Source: Clitoria ternatea
Taxonomy: Eukaryota > Streptophyta > Magnoliopsida > Fabales > Fabaceae
Direction: 5' to 3'
Length of the DNA: 64,000 bases
NCBI GenBank assembly: GCA_037962975.1
Contig: CM075669.1
Span: 80,892,001-80,956,000 of the forward strand
This document shows positions 32,011 through 45,539 of this stretch, one piece after another. The position numbers and the translations under genes were made by a program. A model generated the notes under the pieces. The model was given only the letters and a program-made list of their open reading frames with translations, made no database searches and was not told the origin of the DNA. Position 1 is the stretch's first letter, and every line of letters starts with the position of its first letter.

Positions 32011-34774
32011 TATAACACCCCTGATTTTCTGTACTCGAATCCCGATGTGATCGACATAATTAATATAAATTGTGAATAAATTTTTCACGTTTGAAAAACA
32101 TTTCCCAGACATCATCATGATCACGTCAAGACCCAAATCACAGAAAACCAAAGAGTGAGATTAAGTAACCTATAACTGGATCGATAAATAGTTTGCCCAT
32201 GCGGTATACAAAAATAACAGAGTTTACAGCGGAAGAAGAATGTGTATACCGGGCACACGCCTAGTCCCATATATGAAGATATGAGAAAAGGCTCGGCAAG
32301 CATGCAATGGCATATGGTAAGCCTAATATACAACCATCATCATTTTACATAATCACAAAAGCATGCAATGCCTACGATGTATATATATATTTATTTGTAT
32401 GATCATGCAACATACATCTCCAACATTCATATTTATAATAGACCAAAATCAGTCCAACCCCAATTCATATATCTCCACTATTAGTACATCATCCAAGTGT
32501 ATACATATTCATAATTCGTCCATCAATATCAATAATTACAACATCATACTATTCATCATATACATAACACGTTAAATTACAATGCTGCCGGCCAAGGCAT
32601 GCCTTTACAACTATTTACCTTCCCAAAAGCTTTATTTCTTAAACATCCTCATCCCATGGTTTTCCTGCATCAATACTAAAAAGTAGACCACATGGGAGAG
32701 TGAGTTATACATTTCAAATGACGATATGAATACAGTTGAAATTATGTGCATATGCATATCAACATCATGTATGCTTTGCTATACTCAACAACAATCATCA
32801 TAGATTATTAATTCAACAATATATATATTCATTTCATGCTTATTCATCAAATCATAGCAAAGCAAGCATATACACATTTATAACACCGCCACAATGGGCC
32901 AACACGTATCTATCACATCGCCACAATGGGCCAACATCATCAACATAGACCATTCTGGTCTTTCATCAAGCCACCATGGGCTAACATCATCATCTCAAAT
33001 CATAAACAAATACGCCCTTCATTACATTGGGCCATATCATACATATCGTCATATTCAACATCATTTCATATATTCATAACATTTATTACTTTTATGTGGT
33101 CTTTCGATATATTAATTACCCATCTCAATTATCATCATACCACCATCTCAATCATCATCAATCATTATCATGTTCTGGCATATCTCCATGCTATATGCAA
33201 ATGCTCTTATGGCTAATGCATATGCACAATGGAATAATCAACAACAAATACGGATCCGACTGTGGGAATAAACACCAAGTTATGGGTCAAGCATAGGTGT
33301 GCTACTATGCCCCTACTACAGTAGTAAAATGTGTACACATATCTCAAAGCATGCATGCATCTCAATAACATCTTTTACTGGTACCAAACCGCTATCGCCC
33401 ATCTGTAGCACTAGTCACCCCGTGACTTACGGATCAACAACATGGCCTCACTTGCCAAAAGTGTTACGGGCCCCGAACACACATCGAGAGAGCCGTGCCC
33501 CGTCGGACACCGAGGTAACTCGCTCACCATAGAGCCGCCCGCCCACTGGGCCCGCCACATAGGGTGCCTCGTCACCAAACTATGGACAGCTTCGTGACTC
33601 ACACACCGAGTCACAGGGGAAATCAACAATACGCTCGTGCACTGAGCCGCCCTCCCACTGGGCCTGCCTAGTGGAACCCCCTAATATTCCACATAGACAG
33701 CAATCGATATGCCATGGATGCAATGCAATGCAAATCAAATGCATTTCTCACACTGTGCATCCTAAATGCCACTCATCAACCATTATCATCATAATCACCA
33801 ACACCACCATATACATCTTAGTGTATTTTATCACAGTTGGTTTTAGCCATTATTTTCAAGTTTTAATTGTGGCATTTTCATCTCAATATATTTTACATAT
33901 TTTTCATATCATCCATGCAAGTCAATACTTGCGATCAACCACAATGGCATCACATCATTACATATCATTCATAAATATTACCACACATTCATTTAATGGA
34001 TTTTTATCTCATTATTCATAACCATTGTCTTACATATTAGTGTGGTATTCACAATAATTCACAAATACAATTCAAACCACACATATAAGGTCACATTTGT
34101 ATTAACACAATAGTATTCAACAAATCATCAATATTAGCAACCATCCTCTATTCATGGAACGATTAACAATCTCACCCATCATCATTCGTTATCAATATCA
34201 TCTCTGATTCATCGACTTGTAATTAATATATTGTCATACCATCATCCCTCATTAGTTTCATCACCATATAAGGTGTGTTATACATCAACCATAATTTAAT
34301 ATCATTAGTGGTGAATATTCATACTCTCTTAATGTGTGTCAATCAATATCATTATCACCTAGACTCACCATCATCATATACCCCTACCATAATCTCTTAC
34401 TTTTACATAATAAAGGGGGTTTTTGGTAATAACAAGCTCATGTTAACTTTCAATACTAAGACATAAGAAAAGCTCACTTTTAGTCTTAATAATAGTGGGA
34501 CATACCACAATTATCACCTATTAGTCCCACTTTGACCACCATCAAAAGTTGGGTTCAAAACCCTCTTAAACTTGAATTTTTCAACGCAATGGGTTCGGTA
34601 TTTTTCACCTAATGAGAGTTAGAAAACTCCAATTAAAGTGAGACCAATTCTCACACCTCCGTAATATAATTATCTACAACTTTCGTGAAGAACTCAGAGG
34701 CCAAAAATGTCATTAAGATCCCCAAACGGCCCAAAAATAGCAAAGAACGCTTATCGGGCAATCCTGTCGTAGCT

Positions 34775-34918
34775 AATCGATTAGGCCAAGCACTTAATCG
34801 ATTACAAATGACTCAGAAGGCCTGTAATCGATTATGAATACCTTTGTAATCGATTACACATGAAACAGAATGCCTATAATCGATTAGGAACACCTTTGTA
34901 ATCGATTACGCATACCAG
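34775..34918. repeat. TAATCGATTAC palindromic-word array
   Basis: Six variants of GTAATCGATTAC (e.g. taatcgattaggcc, cttaatcgattacaaatg, gtaatcgattatgaata) with unlike spacers. A block 'aacttctaactccc' follows, also present next to the array at 45540-45790. Confidence 0.85.
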
Positions 34919-35383
34919 AATACAGAAATTATGCAGAAAATACATAATTTTGGAACTTCTAACTCCCCTAACTTTTTCATATCAACTCCAAATGCTACCA
35001 AATTTTGACACCAACTAAATTACACCATTTGTGACGCGTGGCCACCAGTCTCATTCAAAAATTCTTAAAAATAAGAGACTTATGCATATAAATGTGTTTT
35101 ACCCATTTTAAGCCTCTTTAATGCAACTCGAGGGTCATTTCTTACTTAAATTGACCCATTCCAATTTCCACAAGTTTTAATTCATACATGGAAGCTATTG
35201 GAACTATTCTATGTCATCAAAACCACATAACACTCTATTTGACCCCTTCACTTATGTGATTATGCATTAAAATGCACTTTATGAACTACAATATGACTCA
35301 AATCATCTATCATTCATTTCATTATGGGTCTTTCATTTCAATACATCAATTCCCATTTAGGGACCATTAACCATTCATCACCA

Positions 35384-35388
<5 letters not shown>

Positions 35389-35427
<39 letters not shown>
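35389..35427. repeat. (TA)n microsatellite
   Basis: About 19 uninterrupted TA units inside the solo LTR. Confidence 0.95.
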
Positions 35428-35430
<3 letters not shown>

Positions 35431-37234
35431 CCATAATTCAACAATTTGCCAAGCCTAGCATTCATTACATCATCAATTCAACATTCAACATAACTATGGC
35501 AAGGCGATGCATGAGTTCATACATATACATAATTCAATAATTATTCACTCATGCAAATTTGAAATGCAAACTCCTCTCCTACCTCAAGAGAAGAACCGCA
35601 ATCCAAGTGCTCCGATTGCCTTGATCGTTCCGCATTATCGTCCGGAACACAATCCTATCAAAAACATACATATACATGCTATTAATATACCATCATAAGG
35701 CATCATCCCCTAAAACTCATTATCAAGTTCTAGACTTGTCTAAATCCCATTCATACACTCATGTTAGGCTTCGGGAATTCCTCTCCCAAAACCAAGATTC
35801 TCTAAATCTTAAAGGGCTAAACAAATCCAACAACAACAATACCATGGCCCTTACTCATAAGACCTTTAAATCATCATGTGGTTCACTACTCATCATCACA
35901 ATTCATTCAAATTCATTATAAGCCTTATTAGCTCCATTTAAGACCATCCTCAATCAACAACCTCAATGGCATATATCAAGGCCTACATACTCATCAACTC
36001 AAGTATCTATTTTCTAAATCCACTATCAATGGCTTGCAACCATTTTTAACATCATCACAAACATCAACAATCTCAATTAATTCCTCCAACCACATACATA
36101 CTCATATATACTCCTCTCCCAATCCTCAATAATCAACACCAATGCTTCAAACATTCATTTCCTCATGTAAAATCATTCTAGAGTATTCAAAGCCATCAAA
36201 ATCGTCAATTTAGCCAAAATCCTCAAATCATTACACTTAGGGTTTTCATCAGAACTCAATAACCATTTCTAATAACCACCAATCTCCATCATTAACAATA
36301 CCCACACACATATTATCATGGGTTTTCACTAAAAATCCTTTTTCATGGCATTATTACTCATTTCCCCCAAATCCTAGAGTTAGGGTTCCATTAAAATCAA
36401 GCAATCACCACTAGCAACCATCATCTTCCATTTCTAATCTTGTAATTTTCGTATATCCCTTCACACCCATCCAAAAACACATATAAATCACACCCTACCT
36501 TAGGGTTTAACATAAAAATGGATTCTAATCTATAACCCATACATATTTTACACTCTCCTAGCAAATAAACTCATAACCAATGGTATAAGCTCAACAAAAA
36601 TGGTGAGGAACTTACCCCAAGCCATGAAACAAGTGAGCTTCCAAGTGAGGGAGGATGGGTGACGAAAATGAGAGGAGAAGAGGGAGAGAGCTTCCATCCA
36701 ACATCATCTTTCTCATGCTTGGAGATGGCAAACGAAAATGGAAGGAGAAGGGAGCCACCACCCTTTTTGCTTAGGGTTTTTAGAAGAGGAAGAAGAAGAG
36801 TGGGAGAGGAAATGAAGAGAAAGAGAATAAGAAGAAGAAGAAGAAGAAGAAGTGACGAGAAAGAAGAGGAGAGTGAGAGATTTTAATGTTTTAATTTAAC
36901 CTCTCACTTAAAGTTTTTCGTTTTAGATCAAACAGGATCTCGGTTCGGGCTTAATACTAACTCCAAAAATTATTCCGAATATAGATTCAGATTCCCAATA
37001 ATATTCTTAACAGCCCTGACTAATGGCATCTCAATTGGAGATACTTGGTTTGACATTCATATCTTAACCGAGTATAATTTTAGCTCTTAAAGCCTTAATA
37101 AATTATGAATAATTCTCATAAATCCCAATTTTATTATTTCAATATTTTTGGGACATAAATCAGCTCATGTTTAATTATTTATTATTTATTCCACATATTT
37201 AATCATTTTATAAAATTCGGGATGTTACAAATCT

Positions 37235-37969
37235 CACTTCACACACAAGTCACAATTATACCTAGGGACCTATTGGTACCTCCCGAGGACTCAAAATCCC
37301 ATTGGAATTCAATCACCTATTCAGTTGGCTTAATTAGCTTTTTTTCTCTTAACACATAATCTGTATATATATGCATCATCCTCTTTAAATTATAAACAAT
37401 TACCAATCAACATCATAACAACGTCACCATCATCACTATCAAGCATATCCTACCCATAGACATATGATTTCACCCACACACTGGCTAAGTGCCATTTCAC
37501 TCAACATTTACAATATCTAGGCATAACATATATAATTCATCATCACTATCTACTTGGCTATGCGTCATCTAGCATCAAACATTCCCACACATACTAGTAC
37601 CTATCTATAATCATGCAATTTAAAAAGATACAATGGCTCCATGTCATCCAAGTAATATATACACACCTAAGATACCAAACATAAATACTTAAAAAATTAC
37701 TTATAATTTAGCATAATTACAGCTAACACAATTCCATCCTCTATTCCTTGGCAGCTCGGGCTCATTTGTTGCTTGTCTCCGTGTTGTCCGTGATATTCCT
37801 ACTATTAGTTACTAAAAAAACCACAAAAAAGTGAGCGCCGAACATATCAATTAATATAGAAACTCAAAATTGAAAAAGGCATAACATTAGCCTTAGTACC
37901 AATCATACTTACACATATATACATATCTTCACCACATGATTAGTCAATTGTTTTCTAATACCTCATACC
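37235..37969 (-). mobile_element. Truncated Tekay-like LTR fragment
   Basis: Sequence such as 'ggctaagtgccatttcac' resembles 4130-4150 of the solo LTR at 3498-6279. It continues after the copia-type insertion at 39259. Confidence 0.5.
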
Positions 37970-39253
37970 TGTTAGGCAATCCCTAAGCATGAGCAGCGGA
38001 AAAATAAAAGGGATTCCATAGGATTTACAAGGTTCCGTGTTTCAAAGCACAAAAACAATTTCAAAATTCATTTTGGATTACCTCTTGAAGAACTCCGAAG
38101 TAGTCGTAGCCTCGTCCTTTAGGAGTCCACACGAGCACTCCCACCAGAATCGCAACACTTGCCAACTGCTAGTTTGACGGCGTGTAGCTCTTACAACTTT
38201 TGCGAATTTGTGTCTCACTTGAGTGAACGGCCTATGAGCATCTTATGCTCTATTTATAGGCTTAGGTTTGACCTAATTTGTTCTCTCTAAAAGTGGGCTC
38301 CTTACTCATTCCAAATGAGTTAGGCCCAATAGCTTTATTTTAGTCCAACTAAAATAAGACAATATTTTCTGATGGGCTTACTCTATGTGTGTGACCCTAT
38401 AGGTAAAATACCCGGTCATATTAATAATAAACTATTTTATTATTAATATAAAATAAGAGCGGCATCTAGCAATGCATCATTATGTCCGAATATTATCAAC
38501 ATAACCTATAAGTGATAATTATTTAATATGTTTATTCCTTTTGTCACGATATCCTAATTGGGCCCAAGGCATGGTCGCGTCATCCTTGTACGGCCCAATT
38601 TATTTTACTTGATACCGGAGTAGACTGGATCCAAATAAATATCTAATATTTATTCTTTCTAGCATGACCATGCGTTTTCTTAGTCTTACTCCATCAAGTG
38701 GCCTATGGATATCACTCCTGTCACATAGGAGAGACAAATCCCATCTACATCACTCACATCCCTCTGTATAATTTGTTCATTGCCTAATCACAACCTTTAT
38801 AGTCCTCTTGTTACAGAAGATGTTTAATTGTATTAAAACAATAAACTCCTCATGTAGGAATCGTAGTGACTTCAGGTCGAAGGACTACATATACCATTAT
38901 CACATTGAGAATCATTTATGACAATCATGTAACGATCCATGCAACGTTCTCATGGTGGGTCTGTCCAGTACATCATTACTCTTAATGTGTACCTGTGTGA
39001 AGACTCGATATCATCTATATCTATGATCTGTGAGATCAGGTCATCAGTACACTCACACACTAGTCTCAGTGTATTTACATGTCCATATGTAAATACTTGA
39101 CTAGGGACATTTTAGGAATAATTTTTATATGACCTATTACTCCAAGGATAAATATGTTTTAAAACAATTTTAAACTGAAATATTTATTCTATTGATAAGT
39201 AGAAAAATGATACAAATGAAGAAGCATAAAAGCTCATAGTGCATACATCAACA
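37970..39253. mobile_element. Copia-type solo LTR, 1284 bp
   Basis: Starts TGTTAGGCAATCCC and ends CATCAACA; TGTT/AACA termini are usual for copia LTRs. The target duplication ATACC is exact on both sides (37965-37969, 39254-39258). No coding sequence. Confidence 0.85.
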
Positions 39254-39258
39254 ATACC

Positions 39259-40035
39259 ACCATTATAACACATGCTTCGTTACCATTACATTTCAGCATT
39301 ATGAGCCACTCAGGCTACAAAATAATGCATATACAAGATACATAAATTCTTCTGTATTCACTCTAAACATTCATTAGCTTAATATGCCATTAAGGCTGCA
39401 TATATATTCATACATTTATACATCTATGTATTTTAATTCAACTTCAATCATCATAAACATTCACAACATCATATACCACTAAAGTTGTACATAGAAACAC
39501 ATACATATCAAATTCACCTTTGATCATTTCAAATACTCACAACATTACATAATGCACTAACTACCATATATTAAGCACACAATAACATAATTGACTCTCA
39601 CTCAGAGTTTAATTAGACTCACTAGTATCCAGATACTAAATGGATCAGCCTTTAGCTGAGGGTCTTACTTGATACCTTGTTAACCCTACTTGGTCCACCA
39701 ACCCCTGCTTGGCTCTTCACCTCAACCATTGGTCATGCTTGACCTCTAGGTAGCTCAACAGATCCTACTTGACCACTGGAACCAAAATTGAAGGTGAAAT
39801 ACATCGTAAAATCATCCAAATCACATAGAATCGTATATATTCAATTTTAATCACTTCCACTGAATTAATTAATTAATTCTCTTTATTAGTTTAGCACTAA
39901 TGGCCATAAATAAAACTTAAGCCATCACACGCATTCAATTTCTCCATCTAGCTACTCAGGCATTTAATTTCACCACTAGCCACTCAGGCTTTCAATATTA
40001 AATAAAATGACAGTCACTCAGGGACACATACCTCT
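39259..40035 (-). mobile_element. Truncated Tekay-like LTR fragment, continued
   Basis: 39590-39790 has the 'tagtatccagatactaa', 'ccctacttggtcc' and 'taggtagctcaac' block shared, reversed, with 44460-44600 and 60350-60490. It ends near 40035 against copia-type sequence. Confidence 0.55.
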
Positions 40036-40039
40036 CAAT

Positions 40040-41280
40040 TCTCTGTTCATTATCATTTTAATATATTGGAGAAAGGAGTAGAGAAGCACACAATGAAATT
40101 TATCCTAGTTCACTTCCAACTCAGAAGCTACATCTAGTCCCTTCAGACCAAAGGATTTTTCACTGTTATAAAATGCCTTTACAAATTGCACTAGCCCATT
40201 GTAATAGTATTCTTGACTCCAACCATTTGACTTAAACCTAAGTATTCTTGACACCAACCATTCCTAGCTACAAACCCAAGTATTCTTTCAAAAGCCTCTT
40301 CAGGCCATAGTGTTTCCCAACACTAATAGATTCTAGAAATACACCAGAATGTACAAGGTGATAGTAGAGAAAGTGTTTGAAGTTATAATCAAATAACTCA
40401 ATGTACAAAGATATGAAATGATTACAGGGTACGCTGAGCTACAGACTACTATGAGTCACGGTCTGCACTAAGTAGAACTACAAAGAGGACTTATGTAGTG
40501 AATACAAGAACTTAGAAACTTTAAGAAAAAGTCTCTCAAACTTTGGTTTCTAAAATCAAGAGAGTATTCAAGTATGAGAATGAATAACGTAACTACATAA
40601 CTCTTTTTGAATTATGAAGTTTCTTGTATTTATAGTCCTTCTAAAAAACATTCGTTGGTTAGCTTTGAAGGATGCTGGTCTCTTGAGGATTACGCTATTG
40701 TGAGTGCAGACACATGCTTCAGAGAAGTTTTCTTATCTAGGCAACTTCGAAAGTCTTCAGCAAAAGATCCCACTTGCTTATGTAATTTAGGAAAACACTA
40801 CACTCTATAGCAATTGACCTTAGGTTATCCATTTTGATCAAGTTCAGCTTTTCTGACACCTTGGGTCATTGAGGCAGTTTTCTTGATAGGTATGAGAAAG
40901 TCTTTACTTTTTCGTTGATTGCCTTTTTAATGATAGCTTTAGAGAAGACATGAGAAATTTCATGCAGCTTCATTTTTGGAAAGGAAAAATCCTTTTCAAG
41001 TACTCGAAGAGTTCCACATCTCCTCGAGGTGTAAAGACATAGAAAGAGACTTGATTTAATGAAGCTTGAGTGACTTCTTCATTCCAAAAGTGAATTGATT
41101 TTTATGAAGTCCTCATTTCTTTTGCAAATAGAGCTCTATGGACTCCTGGCACACTTTAACAGAATTGTTAGAAAGACAAACAATACAAACTTCATTTTAG
41201 CTGAGAGTCTTAATATGTATTATTAACAAATCACATGGGGTTCAGACTGCTCAATCATGAGTTTAGACTTTACTCTAATA
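40040..41280 (-). mobile_element. Copia-type LTR, minus orientation (left end uncertain)
   Basis: On the minus strand a polypurine stretch AAATAGGGGGAG (41294-41283) directly precedes TATTAGAGTAAAG, the usual order of polypurine tract and 3' LTR in copia elements. The word 'tgtttgttatcaacaaa' before the tract is also typical. The far end was not located. Confidence 0.5.
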
Positions 41281-41282
41281 AT

Positions 41283-41294
41283 CTCCCCCTATTT
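41283..41294 (-). other. Copia-type polypurine tract
   Basis: Minus-strand AAATAGGGGGAG next to the LTR start; it would prime plus-strand DNA synthesis. Confidence 0.5.
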
Positions 41295-43277
41295 GTTGAT
41301 AACAAACATTAAGTCTCGAAGATATAATGAATTATGTATTAGGTGAAGAATTGAAGCATTGAATTCATGAAGCATGAATTTATTCATTCAGGGCAAGTGT
41401 TTCAAATTCTTTCAAGTTTTGTAAAAGATAGTCAAGTTAAACACATGCAATATACTTTAAGGGAGTTAAAGCAATGAATCATTAATAAGTTTAAAGATGA
41501 CATAGAAAGTGAACAATTTTTATTTATTAACACAAGATAAACTCTAAAAAAAGTGCAATTATAATATTTTAACTTAGACTATTCTCCAAAATGTTCTCCC
41601 CATTTTGTAATCAACAAATGATGGCCATCATTGAGACTTAGGGGTCTTGGGAGCTAAGGTTGGAATACATTGAGTGGCAAAAGCTGAAATGAGAAAAGAT
41701 ACAGAAGCAGACACTAAAATAATAAAATGCAGTTCATGACAAAAGAAATAAGGGACGTCAACCAAAATGATAGATAAGGTATAATCTGAAGATGAGATAA
41801 TGATGGAAGAAGTACCATAGAAAGATAGATGACCGTTGGAAATTTTGCCAGCACGATTCCAAAAATTATGAATATCTGTCAATAGTCTTTAGGGATGAGT
41901 AGAAGATGTGCTCTCTCGATCTCATGCCCAACAATGATGTCCCCAAAGTAAGCCACGAGTAGTGTTATCTGGGGAGTGATCTTGAAGAAGAACCTTTAGA
42001 AGATCATCTGGTAGATGCTTCAGTTCATATTCCCGCTAGTCTGGATCAGAGGGAGCAGAGTACCAGACTTTTCCTTTTAGCATGTTGGTGATTATTCTTT
42101 GGGGCTTGGGCATTACTCTGTCTGGACTAACTAGAATCTTTGTAGAAGGCTTGACCATCGCCTTAACAAACTTTGAAAGCGGAAAGTGCATAACTTCATC
42201 CTCTTGACGTGCAATTTGTTAATTCCGGAGAGATCTGGTGAAGGCTAAGAGGTCTTCAGAATACAATGTTGGATGGGAGAGGGCAACTTCAAGGGTAATT
42301 GGGGGATGAGTTCTGGACCAATTAGTGATACAGATGCTAACGCCACCCATAAAAGTTTGTTTGATGACATTAACCTTCTCGGGGAAAGGTCTGTTGGGTA
42401 CGTCAAGGATAATGGGAAATTTTTTACGGTGAGGAACAAGGGTACAACAAGGTGTTGGTAAAATTTAAAGTGAAAGGAAAAAGTGGGAGTAGTGTTTGGA
42501 AGTCTGGGAAAATTATAGGTAGTAATGAAAGCTAGGCCAGATAGTTGAGAGGACTTTTTAGGTTTGGAGGTAGATTGTTTGGATTTAGACTTGGGTTTGG
42601 ATTTTAGTTTGGAGGTAGTATGTTTGACTTTTATGGATTTAAGAGTTATAGACTTGGGGGTAGGGTCAGGTTAAGGTGAGGAATGGGTTTCAGGTTGAGG
42701 CTCAAGTTGGGGAGTTTCATGTTGGGATTCAAATTGGGTAACAGAAGGAACAAGAGATGAGGGTTTAGGAGAAGGGGATTTAGGTGTAGACTTTGGTGAG
42801 GGAGTCTTGGGTTTAGGTGAAGTTACCTTTGGTGGAGAAGGAGGTGAAGGTGGTGCAGATACTTCAGATACTTGAGTAGGAGGAGCATCAGGGGTCTGTT
42901 CTTGTAGTAGGTTGAGCAGGAGTTACAGATGACTTCTGCTTCTTTTTCTTCTTCTTCTAAACTTGGGAACCTTTAAAAGTCCTTTTCTTTTGTTGGTTGC
43001 CTTTACCCTTCAAGGCATTCCACTAGTCTTTGTCCCTCTAATACATATCATAATTGATATTGTACAAATCGACCTAATCATATTTCGTCCATTTAGATAT
43101 ATCCACATCTGGGAACTTGTCACAGTAGTAGTGAATGAAATGGATGTATCTATTCTTGGATGGAATCTTGACATAATCTTTGAGCTTGATAAAATATGGA
43201 TCATAGATGCTGGTTGAAGAGGGTGTAGAAGAGATGGATTTTGCTTTACCTCCAGTTTGTACCTTAGCAGTGCATGA
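41295..43277 (-). pseudogene. Decayed internal region of a copia-type element
   Basis: Lies inside the element on the minus strand. 42960-42480 encodes Pro/Lys/Ser-rich low complexity (KSKPKSK and SPKP words). 43337-43074 is an open piece with SIYDPYFIKLKDYVKIP and YIHFIHYY. Neither matches a domain I can name, and frames are broken by stops. No reverse transcriptase or integrase is readable, so the element is truncated. Confidence 0.35.
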
Positions 43278-45128
43278 TGTAACATCCCTGGTGTTTAAAT
43301 AATAAGAATAACTAAATAAATGTATTTTAATTTTCAATAATAAGGATTAAGGAATATGAAGTGAATTATTGGGTTTAAAAATGAATTTTAATGGAAATGG
43401 CATTAGGGGACCTGACGCGTAGCGTGGCTGTAGCGCGTAGCGTCAGGAGAGAATTAGTGACCTGACGCATAGCGCCAGTGAGACACGTAGCGTCAGCATC
43501 GCGACCTGTTTAAAACGATACATGTAAAAATAGAACAAACACATTTCTTCCTCTTCTTATTTTCGTCCTTCTCTATGATTTTAGATGTTTTGGATGATTG
43601 GAAGCTAAGATAAGCTATGGGGGACCTTTAATTTCAAGTATCTTCTTCTCTTCTTCTTCCCCTCTCTCAAAACCAAATTTGCATGGATGGAGGGAGGCAT
43701 GGATTTTGTGTTTTGTGGCTCTAAGAAGCTTAGATTATGAGTTTGGAAAGGTAAGGAAGACAATTACTAACTGGGTTTGTGTTTCGGTGGCCGTAGGTGC
43801 CGGAACGAGCGTCGGAGGAACAATTGACAAAGTGGGCATTGAATTCAGAAGAGGAGCGATGAATCAAGTGACCGGAGGATGCAACCGACATCAAGAACAA
43901 ATTATTGAAGCTTGGAATTGAGGTAAGGAGGTGTTTGGGTCGTAATTAATTAGGATCGGATAGTATGGTAGCTTTAGGATGCTTAGGATTTAACTAGAAG
44001 TTATGAGAAATAATATAAATTAATTAAGTATAATTTATATATTTATGTATGCGTGTTTATGTGTAATTAACTAATTAAGTGTTGAGAAAATGTGTTGAAT
44101 TGGTTAGTTATATATTAAGAAGTAAGAAAATAAGTATATGAATTATATGCATGAGCGGTTCTAAGTAAAACATAAATTATGAGATATGTTGATGATGTGT
44201 AGTATGGTATATGTTATTCGATTACGCATAAATTAATGAGAATAATAAAATAAGCATGACAGAAAAGATGTGACATAGCATGTGTGGGCTGGACTACGTA
44301 GCCGCCCTGTGGAATTATTGAATGTCAATTTCTGGCAGATACAAATGTATTTAATGATGTTTGTGCCATGATGATGTGAGATTGTATGTGTTTATGTGGT
44401 ATGGGATGACCAACGGTATGATGTACCCCTCATTTTTTGGTTCTCATGGTTTTTATACCCAATTGAGCTACCCAGTGGTCAAGTCGAACCCAGTGGTAGA
44501 GATGTGGAGCCAAGTTGGGCTCAGTGAACCAAGTTGGGTTCATGGGGTGTCAAGTTGGACCCCAATTGAAGGCCGATCCTTTAGTATCTGGATACTAGGA
44601 GTCTGATATGTGTGTGAGTAAGTTTTGCCTATGTTCTTTGGTATTGATGCATGTTATGATGAATGGAAATTAATATTATAGTTTACAATGAAGTCAATGA
44701 TTGATGATGTTGTGATATCCCCTATGAGCATGAATTTTATGAGATGAGAGGTATGTAGTTTTTTTGATCTTAAAGCATATTGAAAAGTATATCTGTATGG
44801 GTAATTGCAGTGATAATTATACAAAAGCCAGAAATTAGTAGGTAATATAACTCAAAAGATTATTAGGTAGTAAGTAAGTACTTTTACTCTTTCCATTCTA
44901 TATTAATTATGATATTCCAAACACTCACCTTTGCCATTGTTTATTCAATTCAGTGACCAGTGACAGGGAGAATGCCAATGCCCCAGAGGCGCGCCAAGCG
45001 GAGGATTGATGCCAAGAAGTGATGGACACTTATGACTTAAAACTAATCATACTATGAATTTAGTGTATGTAAAAATGTAACTTGCTTTATGTGATTGATG
45101 AATTGGTTTTGTATGCGGTTGATGTGTT
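43278..45128 (+). mobile_element. 5' LTR of the Tekay-like element, first part
   Basis: Starts TGTAACATCCCTGG and matches LTR2 (59200 onward). It is interrupted at GTGTT (45124-45128) by nested LTRs and resumes at 53646. GCTACGCG-type words lie at 43415-43500. A GC-richer block at 43796-43920 is flanked by GTAG and GTAAGG, like an exon. Confidence 0.85.
44972..45022 (+). other. Arg/Lys-rich short ORF in the 5' LTR
   Basis: ATG to TGA, 16 residues: MPMPQRRAKRRIDAKK. LTR2 keeps the same frame (ATG at 60866), with the stop changed so it runs a few codons further. It sits in a GC-rich island after a CAG acceptor-like site. Confidence 0.35.
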
Positions 45129-45539
45129 TGTAACGACGCCTTTAATCTGGCAATTAATATTAAAGTTAATGATGATTTGATAATAAAAAGTAGAGTAAAC
45201 TTTTCACGATTTAAATAATTGTCAGAATAAGGACACCGCGATTAATAGTAACTTCAGATCATTTTAAGTAATCATCCCATATATGAAGATATGAGAGGGT
45301 GTGTAAGTTAAATCAAGAGTACTCCTTGGACAACCAATCATGTGATCATCAACAAGGAATAACAGAAGCATAAGTTATTTCAAGAAGTATGAATGTGTAA
45401 GAAAAGAGACTCAAAGATACCCTCATTGATTCCCAAAAATATGATAAACACTTATGCATATTGTTGTATAAACATGCCATGGCTCAACCATACCAAATGT
45501 ACATCAAAACTTATGAATTTTTTTGTGAAAATAGGGCCA

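Larger units (their letters stand above)
32011..37229 (-). mobile_element. Solo LTR, 5219 bp, family S
   Basis: Starts TATAACACCCC and ends CGGGATGTTACA, with target duplication AATCT on both sides (32006-32010, 37230-37234). There is no gag or pol, so it is a solo LTR. It shares many blocks with the nested pair at 45129-53640: 'cccatatatgaagatatgag', 'catgggagagtgag', 'gatccgactgtggg' and the 'tcaagagaagaa' block. It is the longest of the three family members. Contains the TAATCGATTA array, an AT microsatellite (35389-35427) and a GAA run (36830-36852). Small plus-strand ORFs are compositional. Confidence 0.85.

Noticed and set aside
32363..34466. Series of plus-strand ORFs rich in His, Ile, Ser and Tyr
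   Set aside because: They come from cat/atc-rich LTR sequence antisense to the LTR and share no domain.
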